Positions 25,834-35,509 of a stretch of DNA of 64,000 nucleotides are shown here, piece by piece (the first letter of the stretch is position 1; each line of letters starts with the position of its first letter). The notes below the pieces were generated by a model, which saw only the letters and a list, made by a program, of their open reading frames with translations, was not told the origin of the DNA and did no database searches. Where the stretch lies: the NCBI GenBank assembly GCA_934339135.1, contig CAKRHP010000003.1, positions 1-64,000 of the forward strand. Direction: 5' to 3'. The position numbers and the translations under genes are program-made. The DNA is from an uncultured Lachnospiraceae bacterium (lineage in GTDB: Bacteria > Bacillota > Clostridia > Lachnospirales > Lachnospiraceae).

Positions 25834-25861
25834 ATGATCATATATCCTCAGCATACTTAAT

Positions 25862-26860
25862 TTAGTGTTGTTCCACAGTTTTTAATAATTCTCTGATCTG
25901 TTCTATCGACAACCATTCCGTATTAGCTCCGGAATTGTACTCAAATCCCTTCTCTACTTTCTTTCCACCCGACTGAATTTTATTGGTATCCCACCAGTCA
26001 AAATGCGGATATACGATAAAATGTTTATCATATTCATATGTCAACATAGAGTCTTCTTTTGTGACCATTACCTCATGAAGCTTTTCTCCCTCGCGGATAC
26101 CGATCTCCGGCATTTCACATCCAGGCAGAAGTGCTTGTGCTAAATCTGTAACTTTAAATGATGGTATCTTCGAAATAAAGGTTTCTCCACCTCTTGCTTC
26201 TGACAACGCCTTAATAACAAGCTCTACCCCCTGCTCAAGGCTGATCCAGAATCTTGTCATTCTGTAATCAGTGATCGGCAAAGATGTTCCACCATTTTCT
26301 ACAATATTTCTAAAAAAAGGAATAACAGAACCGCGGCTTCCTGCCACATTTCCATAACGAACAATAGAAAAATTAACATCTTTTTCTCCTGCATACGCAT
26401 TTGCAGCTATAAACAATTTGTCCGATACAAGCTTCGTACCACCATATAAATTGATCGGATTCACTGCCTTGTCTGTTGAAAGAGCTACCACTCTTTTCAC
26501 TCCACGATCCAATGCAGCATCTATAATATTCATAGCTCCATTAATATTTGTCTTAACAGCCTCCATTGGATTATATTCACAGGAAGGAACCTGCTTTAAT
26601 GCAGCAGCATGAATAACATAATCTACACCGTCAAAGGCTCTGTAAAGTCTTTCCCGATCCCTTACATCACCAATAAAAAAACGAAGCTTATCAGCTTGTG
26701 CATGATTTTTATATTCATTCTGCATAACAAACTGTTTATACTCATCCCTTGAATAAATGATTATTTTCTTCGGTTCATAATGGTCTAACACATAACTTAC
26801 AAACTGATGACCAAATGATCCTGTTCCTCCAGTAACTAAAATAGATTTTCCGTTCAACAT
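25862..26860 (-). CDS. pseB: PseB: UDP-N-acetylglucosamine 4,6-dehydratase (5-inverting)
   Basis: 332-residue short-chain dehydrogenase/reductase, first enzyme of pseudaminic acid synthesis. The NAD(P) loop is ILVTGGTGSFGHQF; IHAAALKQVPSCEYNPMEA and STDKAVNPINLYGGTKL include the PseB catalytic region, in which the usual Tyr-x-x-x-Lys is Y-G-G-T-K; MTRFWISLEQGVELV is a PseB/FlaA1 hallmark. AGGAGG lies 7-8 bases before the ATG. It heads the operon pseB-pseI-pseF-ATP-grasp-SHMT. A sigma-28-like promoter and a terminator-like hairpin lie upstream. Confidence 0.93.
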   Translation of the reverse strand: MLNGKSILVTGGTGSFGHQFVSYVLDHYEPKKIIIYSRDEYKQFVMQNEYKNHAQADKLRFFIGDVRDRERLYRAFDGVDYVIHAAALKQVPSCEYNPMEAVKTNINGAMNIIDAALDRGVKRVVALSTDKAVNPINLYGGTKLVSDKLFIAANAYAGEKDVNFSIVRYGNVAGSRGSVIPFFRNIVENGGTSLPITDYRMTRFWISLEQGVELVIKALSEARGGETFISKIPSFKVTDLAQALLPGCEMPEIGIREGEKLHEVMVTKEDSMLTYEYDKHFIVYPHFDWWDTNKIQSGGKKVEKGFEYNSGANTEWLSIEQIRELLKTVEQH

Positions 26861-26904
26861 GAATTTTCCTCCTGATATTCTCTATCAGTGCAGGGATTCT
26901 TCAT

Positions 26905-26937
26905 AAAAAACCGCCCGAACCCAAATAGTCCGAGCGG
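26905..26937 (-). terminator. Intrinsic terminator or attenuator upstream of pseB
   Basis: Read on the minus strand, CCGCTCGGAC and GGTTCGGGCGG pair over about 10 bases (some G-T pairs) and are followed by six T. It lies 45 bases before the pseB start and about 105 bases after the end of the upstream glycosyltransferase gene. It can end that operon, or act as an attenuator if pseB is transcribed from the candidate promoter at 27008-27033. Confidence 0.75.
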
Positions 26938-26946
26938 CAACATACT

Positions 26947-26991
26947 TTAATCGATATATTTATGCCTCCATGCACCATTCTGATTCCTCAT
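26947..26991 (-). other. Possible 14-codon leader ORF before the pseB hairpin
   Basis: ATG to TAA encodes MRNQNGAWRHKYID and ends about 10 bases before the terminator-like hairpin, a spacing seen in leader-peptide attenuators. The ribosome binding site is weak (AAGAG) and the candidate promoter would leave only about 10 bases of leader, so translation is doubtful. Confidence 0.25.
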
Positions 26992-27007
26992 GAATCTCTT
27001 GTATTAT

Positions 27008-27033
27008 ATATCGACATTATGTAATAAATATTA
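27008..27033 (-). promoter_or_regulatory. Candidate sigma-28 promoter of the pseB operon
   Basis: On the minus strand TAAT and GTCGATAT are 14 bases apart, close to the flagellar sigma consensus TAAA-N15-GCCGATAT (one mismatch in each box). Its position just after the glycosyltransferase stop would couple Pse synthesis to late flagellar expression. Confidence 0.45.
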
Positions 27034-27041
27034 ACCGGCTT

Positions 27042-28097
27042 CTATGAATTCCACCCTTTTTGTTGATTCTGCCATTCCCGCAGAACCTTCCGATAACCAT
27101 CTGCCAGTATATCTATTTTTTCTTTATTCAACGGAATTTCAACCATTTTAAGCAGTTCCCACTGTAATTGCGGAAGCTCCTTCAGGTATGGATTTTGACG
27201 ATAATCAGGAAACAGTTCTTTTACATTTTGCTGCATTATATATATTATGTCATATGGAATTTCTCGAAACCTCACGAATAGGATTCTGATAGTATTTATG
27301 AAATACATTTTCAAAAAATTAAATTCTATTTCATCGTGATATTTTTCTAAAAGACCACGTCTTTCATATTCCTCCACTTTCATAAGTTCTACCACTAGTC
27401 GATCCAGATGATGTACCGCATTCGTCTGCATAATTGTGGAATTATTATGAATCACATAATGATAAAACGGTTTATTTATAATATAATATCCAGACAACGC
27501 CTGTGCAAGAAATGCTCCCCAGTAATTATCTTCATAACGAACCCCTTCCGGGAACCATAGCTGATTTTTAATAATAAATTCTCTACGATAAATCGAACTC
27601 CATACTCCTCCACCGGAGCCATTTGTCATGTATTTTTTTCTTTCCTCCTCTGTTCTGATCCATATGCTCTTTCCTGCATCTGCTCTCTTTTCCGCATTTA
27701 TGGCAATCATGCCGTCTTCTTCTTCTCTAACGAATAAGCAGGTCACCATATCTACCCTCTCATCATCCGCAATCCGGCACATTTCCCGATACATTGCAGG
27801 TTCCACATAATCATCAGAATCTACAAACCCGATATACTCTCCTGTTGCATATTGCATTCCAATATTTCTGGCAGTTCCCTGTTTTCCATTTTCCGTACAA
27901 CGAATTACAATAATGCTGTCCGGATATCTAGCTTCCCAAACCGAAAGCTTCTGTGCGGTGGAATCCTCTGAGGCATCATCTACAAAAATCAGTTCCATAT
28001 TTGATATGGAAAGGCTCTGAGCAACTAATGACTGTACACAGCGGTCTATTTCCCTTTCCACATTGTAACATGGAACAATTACACTTATTTTTTTCAT
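27042..28097 (-). CDS. Family 2 glycosyltransferase
   Basis: About 351 residues. The GT-A core is clear: ISVIVPCYNVEREIDRCVQSL, LIFVDDASEDST, GTARNIGMQYATGEYIGFVD followed by the metal-binding SDDYVEP, and VRYEDNYWGAFLA with the catalytic-base region. A helical C-terminal part of about 130 residues follows. The start at 28097 (MKKISVIVP) is chosen over an ATG 15 bases upstream as it begins directly with the first beta strand. It lies 31 bases after the GT4-like gene in the same direction. It is predicted to build the flagellin glycan; the sugar is unknown. Confidence 0.88.
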   Translation of the reverse strand: MKKISVIVPCYNVEREIDRCVQSLVAQSLSISNMELIFVDDASEDSTAQKLSVWEARYPDSIIVIRCTENGKQGTARNIGMQYATGEYIGFVDSDDYVEPAMYREMCRIADDERVDMVTCLFVREEEDGMIAINAEKRADAGKSIWIRTEEERKKYMTNGSGGGVWSSIYRREFIIKNQLWFPEGVRYEDNYWGAFLAQALSGYYIINKPFYHYVIHNNSTIMQTNAVHHLDRLVVELMKVEEYERRGLLEKYHDEIEFNFLKMYFINTIRILFVRFREIPYDIIYIMQQNVKELFPDYRQNPYLKELPQLQWELLKMVEIPLNKEKIDILADGYRKVLREWQNQQKGWNS

Positions 28098-28128
28098 CTC
28101 ATTCTCTCCCATTTACGAAATAAGCAGC

Positions 28129-29700
28129 TTATTGAAAATCCGGAAGCTCCCTTATTTTTTGGAATGCCTTCCAAAATGCAGTAGTCCCGTCCAGCATAAC
28201 CTTTGCTCGTTCCTGTGCTTTCCGACTCATATTTTGATAATATGCTGCATCTTCCTTCAAGGCTAAAGTCCTTTGCACCATTTCCTGATAATTGTCCAGG
28301 CAAAAATCCGTGCCTGCTCCCAACGAAACATCTCCCTCATTCAAAGCTACCGGAGGCAGGCCCTTCACCATAGCCTCAATCACAGAAGTTCCCCCTCCAT
28401 TCCTTTTGGGGTTAATATAAACATCGCATAGTTCGTTCACAGCCAACACATCACGAACAAATCCCAAAAATACAGAATTCACTTTCAGTAATGGATACTC
28501 TTCTACAATATTTACATAATTCTCAAAGGCCCCCATAAACACAAAAAACACACCTTTTTCTATCAATGGAAGCATTATTTCCTGTATAAATGTATCATCC
28601 ACTTCATAATCCAGCCGAGCTCCTACTACCAGTGCGGTAAATGCTTTTTCCGGAATATTTAACTGCTGCCTGCTCTTTTGGGTTTTCTGAGGCATAATCG
28701 ACGAGGTAAACAAACAATACTGCAAATAATCATCGTTCTTGCCCAACTGATATATGTATTCTTTATCCTGCAAGGTAATTGGTTTGCCTTTCAGCAAAAA
28801 CTGCCCCTCTGTCGTCATAATTCCGGATGGCACCGTTGCCACATCAATCAGAGGATAATAGTTACTACATAAATCTGCACAAATGCTTGAATCCCCTACC
28901 ATAAATATACAATACGGATTGATCGTCCGGACTAAATTGACAACAGCCTCTATTTCCGGCAGATTAAGCATAGTTCCACTGCATTCATAATATGGATAAT
29001 TCTTTTCATGATACTGAATCGCATCATAATTTGCCCCATCTGAACGCATATTTCCCCAAAAGAACCAACAATATGGAATATATCCATTAATTCCCCGTAA
29101 TTCATTTGTATTTATAATAATGGACTGGCAATTCATTTTTTCGGACATAATCTCACAACGATCCAATATTGTTTTTGTCGGGCCATGATTTTCATTTAGA
29201 AATTGTCCTATTAGAAAAACGACTTTTTTCGGATTTCTCTCCTTAATCGGTACGATGTTTTTCTCAATTCCCAGTTTTGCTTTACACTCCTGGTATATTT
29301 CCCGATACAGCATTCTCGACTGCCACTTATCATCTTTCGTCAGGAAATTATTGTAACGAAAACTATAACTATTCATTTGAAGGTAAATAAAATATTTATT
29401 TTCCACCATCATATATGGGCTTTTGCGTGATAAATCAATAATATCTCCGGCATATCCGCCCCCATTAAATAAATATGCCAAAATAGACAAAATACTTATT
29501 TGCAATATTTCATGAAAATTTTTCCGGTGAGTTATCATATACTCACAAAATTTTTCTTTTTCCTCTTTATCACAGGGATATATCTCTTTGAGCTTCTCCT
29601 GCCAAACTAATAATTCCTTATTAAATTCATTGAGATCAGGAATCTCTACATTTTCGTATTTTCTAAGATAATTATTAAAGTCCTCTGCAAATTCAATCAT
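28129..29700 (-). CDS. Family 4-like glycosyltransferase with helical N-terminus
   Basis: 523 residues. About the first 160 are mainly helical and not recognised; the rest is a GT-B fold (KKVVFLIGQFLNENHGPTKT at the N-domain, FTALVVGARLDYEVDDTFI and VFLGFVRDVLAVNELCDVYI in the C-domain, and the donor-site motif NPKRNGGGTSVIEAMVKGLP). GGAAAGGGG precedes the start. It is in an operon with the DUF2920 hydrolase upstream and the GT2 gene downstream. It probably adds a sugar to the flagellin glycan; substrates are unknown. Confidence 0.82.
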   Translation of the reverse strand: MIEFAEDFNNYLRKYENVEIPDLNEFNKELLVWQEKLKEIYPCDKEEKEKFCEYMITHRKNFHEILQISILSILAYLFNGGGYAGDIIDLSRKSPYMMVENKYFIYLQMNSYSFRYNNFLTKDDKWQSRMLYREIYQECKAKLGIEKNIVPIKERNPKKVVFLIGQFLNENHGPTKTILDRCEIMSEKMNCQSIIINTNELRGINGYIPYCWFFWGNMRSDGANYDAIQYHEKNYPYYECSGTMLNLPEIEAVVNLVRTINPYCIFMVGDSSICADLCSNYYPLIDVATVPSGIMTTEGQFLLKGKPITLQDKEYIYQLGKNDDYLQYCLFTSSIMPQKTQKSRQQLNIPEKAFTALVVGARLDYEVDDTFIQEIMLPLIEKGVFFVFMGAFENYVNIVEEYPLLKVNSVFLGFVRDVLAVNELCDVYINPKRNGGGTSVIEAMVKGLPPVALNEGDVSLGAGTDFCLDNYQEMVQRTLALKEDAAYYQNMSRKAQERAKVMLDGTTAFWKAFQKIRELPDFQ

Positions 29701-29724
29701 TTAATTACCCCTTTCCGTTTCAAT

Positions 29725-30816
29725 CTATTTATTTTCATATTTTTCACGATATAAAATTGGTACTCCCTGTATTCTGTCAATCCAATAAATATATTTTGAA
29801 GTAATGATCTTTGTCTCCTGAAAAGTATTTGTAACTTGTTTTTCTTTTTTTTCTGTTTCCAACTCCGCCAGAGCCATGCCAAAAACCTTAAGCATATCAG
29901 CTCCTAACGAATGTCCTGTGGATTTAAAAGTCTTTCCATCCACTTCCTGATTCGAAATCATATGCAATAACGCCCCATTAACACATTCCAAAAATGACCT
30001 TTTCTCCTCTAACGGAATCATCTCGTCATCAATACCATGATAGCATATAATCCTTGCATGATTCTCAAAACCCCGATATAAATATTCCAGATCATAACCT
30101 TCCCTGTCAATTTCCTGATCTGCCATCATATAATGATATATCTTCTGCAAGGAAAAGATTTCCCCTATTTTGGTGACCTGTCTGTCATGTTCCAGATAAT
30201 ATGGGAACAAATATGCACTATTATCTATAATTCCACAAAACAAATCCGGTGCCAGCCGATTACATAAATATGCCAGATATGCCCCATGAGACTGTCCATA
30301 AATATATACCCTGTCCCGGCAATAATCCAAACCATTTTCCTTCATAATATCCTGCAGTATCTGTAACGCCATCAAATGATCCATTGCCTGATTCATTCCC
30401 ATTTCATTAAATTCCTGCGCATTTTCCCTTAAATCAATTTTTCCGGAAAAAGTCTTTCCATGCAGGATTTGCTGATTCCCTGCATAATCCTTTTCCAGAC
30501 TCCGAAACTCCCTCGGAGTCAATTCCTGTCGAAGCATTTGCTCTGTAATTGTAAGATGCTGGTCATCCTGCATAAACTGCCATCCAAGATAATCACATTG
30601 CAAAGTAACGAAATTATACATATCAGCAAATTTTCGCCGCATCTTCTGATATACATGAGAATTTGCATTTCCTCCATAACCTGCGATCAATAATAAAATT
30701 CCAGTGTCACGGTTCACTTGATTTTCCGGCTCTGCAAAATACATTTTAAACCGTCTTACCTGATCACTATACCAAGTGGGCTGACCATTAATCTGCACTT
30801 CATATTCTTTCGCCAT
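29725..30816 (-). CDS. DUF2920-type alpha/beta hydrolase
   Basis: About 363 residues resembling DUF2920, a family found in flagellin-modification regions such as that of Campylobacter. The alpha/beta-hydrolase triad is visible: nucleophile Ser in YGQSHGAYLA, Asp in YHGIDDEMIP, His in STGHSLGAD. An oxyanion-type segment LLLIAGYGGNANSH lies near residue 45. No signal peptide is seen, so it is cytoplasmic. It sits between the CgeB/Maf fusion and the GT4 gene. A role in removing or exchanging an acyl group on the glycan or nucleotide sugar is plausible but not shown. Two adjacent ATGs could serve as start. Confidence 0.75.
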   Translation of the reverse strand: MAKEYEVQINGQPTWYSDQVRRFKMYFAEPENQVNRDTGILLLIAGYGGNANSHVYQKMRRKFADMYNFVTLQCDYLGWQFMQDDQHLTITEQMLRQELTPREFRSLEKDYAGNQQILHGKTFSGKIDLRENAQEFNEMGMNQAMDHLMALQILQDIMKENGLDYCRDRVYIYGQSHGAYLAYLCNRLAPDLFCGIIDNSAYLFPYYLEHDRQVTKIGEIFSLQKIYHYMMADQEIDREGYDLEYLYRGFENHARIICYHGIDDEMIPLEEKRSFLECVNGALLHMISNQEVDGKTFKSTGHSLGADMLKVFGMALAELETEKKEKQVTNTFQETKIITSKYIYWIDRIQGVPILYREKYENK

Positions 30817-30841
30817 CACATTGTCTCCATCCTCACATTTT

Positions 30842-33610
30842 TCATGGTGAGATCACTTTATCTAAATCTTTTATTTCCGTTCCCTCAATTCTTGCTCCAC
30901 CCTGTGTTGCATCAATGAATTCTATCCCTGCCGCATCCTCTTTTTGAATTCGGCGTTCAATCCATTTCTGATATAAATGCAGATTTTTAGCGGTAGGAAT
31001 ATCACATCCATATATATCCTTGACAATCATATTTCCTTTTGCGTTATTTCTCACGTCAGAGGTTCCGGAAGCATGATTCTGCATATTGGTATATGCCAGA
31101 TCAAGCCCCACAAATACAATTCTTCTGCATCTCATTCGAATACATATCTCCAGTGCCGTCGTCGTCACAGAACCTCCGGTTCCATATACAGGATACTGCC
31201 TGCCTGTTGCATACTCTTCACTTTTTCGAAAGCCTTCCTGGCAAATCAAATAAGTATCCCCCGGATATTCCTGCAATATTCGATAATAAACAGTGGATAA
31301 ATATAATAATGGAATATTTTTTTCTGTCAGCTCTGCCGTCTGTGGATATGTATACTTCCCCCCATCTGTAATAATTACATAATTCGGTATAATACCCGCC
31401 TTTAAAAGCTTTTTTAACACGGTCCCTGTAGACAGGATAATGTCCCCATCCTTCACTTTCTTTAATTCCATCATATTTCCATCCAAGGAAGGACCTGCCG
31501 CAATAATGTATACGGTTCTTCCACAAAACCTGTCTGAAAGCTCCGTTACTTCCTTTGAAAACAATGACTGATTTTTTACAAAATTTCCCACCAATCGCGT
31601 TTCCTGCGTCTTTGCAGAGCTATATCCAATAAAATACTCCTCTAACTGTTGTTTATAATATTCATTTTTCATCACACACATAGAGGGATAATATACAACA
31701 AATTGTTGTTCTTTGCTCAAGGAATCAGACAGCATCGTTAAATAGTGAAAATCCGTATCTGAAATAATACGAACCCTCTGATTCCAATCATCCTGGTCAA
31801 TCACACCATATTCTTTTGCTAAACAGATCACATTCTCATCCGGCTCCAAAACCGTAACGGTAATCGACTCATCAATATCCAGCAGAGCCTGGATATGATA
31901 CCCCAGACCCAATCCATAAACAACATATTCATAATGCTCTCTGTCAAACCACGCAGATGCTATTTCTGCAGCTTCCCTGTATGGATTTCCATTACTATGC
32001 AGATACATCCAATGCTCTTTTCCCTTCATTGCAAGAGTATAACCTCCTGCAGAAGTAGGTTCTATCCGATAGCCACCCAAAGTTTTTATCTCTTTCGGAG
32101 CATCTAATGCAAAATTCTCCTGAAGCTGTGTTAAAAATGACATTAACTGAAGCTGTAAAATATCTGCTAGAAGCACATAGTCCCTTGTCTCCTGTACTTC
32201 TACAAGATTATTCAGAATTTCCATTAATACCTTCTGATCAGGCATACTCTCTTCCAGTTCTTCATAAATCGAAAGTAATTTTCCAATATCATCTAATATC
32301 AACTGCATTATACGCATTGCGTACAAATACTCCTGACGATGCAGATGTAAAACTGTTGTATCTATATTTTTAATCAAAATACTTTGTTGTACAATAATCT
32401 TCTTTCTAAAATCCACAGTTTCCTCTTGCTGCGAATCGGTTATGCCATTTACAACCTGTTGGAGATAGTCCATCACTTCATCCGAACGAGCTTCCCATGT
32501 GTGCTCCTGCATTGCCAGTTTTTTTCCATTTGCGGCAACCTCCGCACTTTTATCTGTATTTAGTAGAATCTGATGCACCTTTGACGGCAGATATTTAAGT
32601 CCCTTTAAAGAATAGAAATAGATATTTTCCTGCTCCCGAAACTGTTCCGAAAGATATTTGCTACTGTCAGTCAGGCATACGGTTCCACACATCATAGCAC
32701 TAAAAATTCTGTCGTGGGCTCCATCCTTAAACCATGGCATTACATTTAATGATATCTTAGAATCACCAACCAGTTCCAAAGATTCTTCATATCCAACTGC
32801 CGGATGGATTCTCAGACATTCTGTGTGTGCTGTAACAAACTTATCCCATCCATCCCCAAACACATCAACAACAATTCCGTTTTCTACCAATACCCGGATC
32901 ACTTTATCTCTGAAATAACTTCTCACATAGCGATCTACTTCCCTGAATTCTGAAAGTATCTGTGCAAATTCATGATCTTTTACATTGATATTTTGAAAGT
33001 CAAGACACTTTAATAATGCTTCCTCTATGATCATTTCCGGATCATCTATCATTCTTCCGACAGCCTTTTTCATCATCTCTGCCATTTGTAACGGATACCT
33101 GTCAATACGATCCATATTAGTCCCAGGATCAGAATAAGATCCCATAAATGTAATGTTATATTTCCTCTGTACATATGGAATACATTTACTGCTTCTGCAG
33201 CCTCCGTGAGGTAAAAAAGCCTCCGCATATATATTCTTCATATAACGATCCATAAATTCCACATGATTTCGATCCGGCGATAAAACAAAAATCTTTGGAT
33301 ACTGATTTTTTAATCTTTCATAATGTATTAATGGATGATCCATCAGATAAGTACAATATAGTACATCTTTTTTTTGTAAAAGAATCTTCCCCAAAACAGA
33401 ATCTTCCTCTAAAAGCATCCCATTAATCGAAAATATAACATCATACTCCGCCTTAATCACAGCGTTTCTTTGTTCTGTATACTCTTTCTCCTTTCTTCCA
33501 TCTAAAATTGTTACCTGCCAACCGCAAGCTGCCATTCGATCGGCCATCTGTGTCATAAATACAGACGTGGAATCGTACTGAGATTTTCCGATCACATAAA
33601 GTATTCTCAT
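30842..33610 (-). CDS. CgeB-type glycosyltransferase / Maf (DUF115) fusion
   Basis: 922 residues. About 1-380 are a DUF3880/CgeB-like glycosyltransferase (YCTYLMDHPLIHYERL, YNITFMGSYSDPG, SKISLNVMPWFKDGAHDRIF). About 385-500 are a helical linker. About 500-922 are a Maf flagellar accessory factor (TVYIIAAGPSLDGNMMELKK, IPNYVIITDGGKYTYP, YGTGGSVTTTALEICIRM, IVFVGLDLAYTN, FIDATQGGARIEGTEI). Maf proteins transfer nonulosonic acids to flagellin, so one chain may both attach Pse and add the next sugar. The linker resembles the free 103-residue protein at 35510-35821. AAAGGAG precedes the start; a second, stand-alone Maf gene lies directly upstream. Confidence 0.88.
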   Translation of the reverse strand: MRILYVIGKSQYDSTSVFMTQMADRMAACGWQVTILDGRKEKEYTEQRNAVIKAEYDVIFSINGMLLEEDSVLGKILLQKKDVLYCTYLMDHPLIHYERLKNQYPKIFVLSPDRNHVEFMDRYMKNIYAEAFLPHGGCRSSKCIPYVQRKYNITFMGSYSDPGTNMDRIDRYPLQMAEMMKKAVGRMIDDPEMIIEEALLKCLDFQNINVKDHEFAQILSEFREVDRYVRSYFRDKVIRVLVENGIVVDVFGDGWDKFVTAHTECLRIHPAVGYEESLELVGDSKISLNVMPWFKDGAHDRIFSAMMCGTVCLTDSSKYLSEQFREQENIYFYSLKGLKYLPSKVHQILLNTDKSAEVAANGKKLAMQEHTWEARSDEVMDYLQQVVNGITDSQQEETVDFRKKIIVQQSILIKNIDTTVLHLHRQEYLYAMRIMQLILDDIGKLLSIYEELEESMPDQKVLMEILNNLVEVQETRDYVLLADILQLQLMSFLTQLQENFALDAPKEIKTLGGYRIEPTSAGGYTLAMKGKEHWMYLHSNGNPYREAAEIASAWFDREHYEYVVYGLGLGYHIQALLDIDESITVTVLEPDENVICLAKEYGVIDQDDWNQRVRIISDTDFHYLTMLSDSLSKEQQFVVYYPSMCVMKNEYYKQQLEEYFIGYSSAKTQETRLVGNFVKNQSLFSKEVTELSDRFCGRTVYIIAAGPSLDGNMMELKKVKDGDIILSTGTVLKKLLKAGIIPNYVIITDGGKYTYPQTAELTEKNIPLLYLSTVYYRILQEYPGDTYLICQEGFRKSEEYATGRQYPVYGTGGSVTTTALEICIRMRCRRIVFVGLDLAYTNMQNHASGTSDVRNNAKGNMIVKDIYGCDIPTAKNLHLYQKWIERRIQKEDAAGIEFIDATQGGARIEGTEIKDLDKVISP

Positions 33611-33649
33611 TATTCACTCCTTTGATTCAAATCAGGGGCTGCATCCATG

Positions 33650-35482
33650 CTAGACCTCTGCTACTGCTTTTTCAAAAAGAGGCAGTAATTTATTGGCACT
33701 TTTTGTAAGATCTTTAAAAATCATCTTTGCACTCAGATACATATTGATCTCATCCTTATGACTATCTTCACTCACGACAAAAATTCCTGCTAAATATTTA
33801 TCTGCTGTTTCTGACATATAAATATCTACAATATCATATATCGTGTATTTGCCAATTTCCTCCATATCCTGCAATATTTCCTGTTGCAGCTGATTCATTT
33901 TGGGATTCTCCGGATCCTTTTTTAACAATTTCAATGACTTATCACAGTATTTTGCTGCATTTTCTGCCTTTTCAATTATCTCATGCAGTTCTACAACAAA
34001 CGATTGAATATCTTCCCGTACTTTCTGATATTCTTCCTCATCAAAAACCGTTGGCTGTTCCCTGAGAATTTTTCCAAAATTCACCTCCTGTCCACAATAT
34101 TGGTCGATAACGTCATGCAGCTTCATAATTCGTGTCCCATGTATCATGGCACCGCCTTCCGTTGCATCAATAACTTCCATTCTATCTTTTACACTTTTAA
34201 TCGACTGTTCAAACCAATCCAGATATATCAGCCAGTCATGACGGGATTTTACCTGTTTTCCATTTATCCCTTCAATATATTTAATACCATCTGCCTCATT
34301 TCTCACCCCAGACACTTGTCCGCCTGCGTGTGTAATATTTCCCTCATATGCCAGATCCTGTCCCACTAAAATTACTCTATTAAATTGCAATGCAACACAC
34401 ACAGAAAATGCAGCCGTTGCCACTGAACCTCCCGGATTATACGGACCAAAATCTTTATGATATTTTGCAAATATTTTCCCAATCAGGCTGCCGCCTCGAA
34501 TCCAAATTTTTATTCCATGATGAAATTCCAGTATCTCATGATTGGCTTCCAAAATACAAAACAGAGGAATGTCCTGAATTACCGGATCATTCATATATTG
34601 AAACGGTTTCGCCGGATCCATTGTCACCATCGCATCCGGCATAATATTATGTTTGACCAGATGACGCATCGCCGTATCAACAGCCAAAATAAATGCCTTT
34701 CCTTTTGCACGTTTCAATTCCTCGATGTTCTTATCCAATGATGGTCCTGCTGCAACAATAATGGCCGGAATATCATGAGGTATATTGGGAATATAATCCG
34801 TAATCAATCTGCTTTCCTTGATATACTTCAAATTACTCAGCATGTTAGGAACCATCTTTTGTGCAAAATATTCCTGCGTATCCTTATTCACTTGCACCAA
34901 ATGATCTGCTTTTTGGATGGAAACCAAAAAATCCCTGTAAGCTTCCGGAAATAATTTATCATATCCCGTATGATAACCATAAATTTGTGTTTCTAAATTT
35001 GTCCAATGAGTATAGCCACTTAACAGATCATAAAAATCATCCGGATTAATATCTTCAAAACAAAGAAATACCCTTTCATCTACAAATATACTTGTCAAAT
35101 CAATACAATGCATAATTTGACTGAAAATTTGCAAATTTGGTTCACAAATAAATAATTTTGCATCCTCCTTCAAGCGATTCAACAATGCCTGCACAAACAT
35201 TCCATTTCCAAACCCAAAAAGAATTGCATTGACATTTAAATTGTCACAGTCAAATTGTTCAGCCCATTTTTCTGCCTCTGCTTTCGGGCGATACGGACTG
35301 TTTAAGCGTACATTCTTTCCCTCACGTTGAACCATTAAAATGACAGACCCGTCTTTTGCCTCTTGAGTTTTAATTTCATCACATGGGTATTTTTCTTTTT
35401 TTGATATTGTTTGCTCATATAATCTCAAAAAATCCGGTCGATATTTTTTTAATGTTTCAATATTATTTTGATATATTTCCAT
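33650..35482 (-). CDS. Maf: flagellin nonulosonic acid transferase (DUF115)
   Basis: 610 residues with the complete Maf layout: an N-terminal Rossmann-like region (AILFGFGNGMFVQALL), the DUF115 core (PAIIVAAGPSLDKNIEELK, MPDAMVTMDPAKPFQY, YNPGGSVATAAFSVCVAL, VILVGQDLAYEG, VIDATEGGAMIHGTRIM) and a helical C-terminus of about 130 residues. Maf enzymes transfer CMP-Pse or CMP-Leg to Ser/Thr of unexported flagellin. It lies between the small helical protein and the CgeB/Maf fusion, all in one direction downstream of flagellin, so flagellin is the expected acceptor. AAGGAC lies before the start. Confidence 0.9.
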   Translation of the reverse strand: MEIYQNNIETLKKYRPDFLRLYEQTISKKEKYPCDEIKTQEAKDGSVILMVQREGKNVRLNSPYRPKAEAEKWAEQFDCDNLNVNAILFGFGNGMFVQALLNRLKEDAKLFICEPNLQIFSQIMHCIDLTSIFVDERVFLCFEDINPDDFYDLLSGYTHWTNLETQIYGYHTGYDKLFPEAYRDFLVSIQKADHLVQVNKDTQEYFAQKMVPNMLSNLKYIKESRLITDYIPNIPHDIPAIIVAAGPSLDKNIEELKRAKGKAFILAVDTAMRHLVKHNIMPDAMVTMDPAKPFQYMNDPVIQDIPLFCILEANHEILEFHHGIKIWIRGGSLIGKIFAKYHKDFGPYNPGGSVATAAFSVCVALQFNRVILVGQDLAYEGNITHAGGQVSGVRNEADGIKYIEGINGKQVKSRHDWLIYLDWFEQSIKSVKDRMEVIDATEGGAMIHGTRIMKLHDVIDQYCGQEVNFGKILREQPTVFDEEEYQKVREDIQSFVVELHEIIEKAENAAKYCDKSLKLLKKDPENPKMNQLQQEILQDMEEIGKYTIYDIVDIYMSETADKYLAGIFVVSEDSHKDEINMYLSAKMIFKDLTKSANKLLPLFEKAVAEV

Positions 35483-35509
35483 AATTAATTCTGTCCTTAA
35501 TTTTCTATA

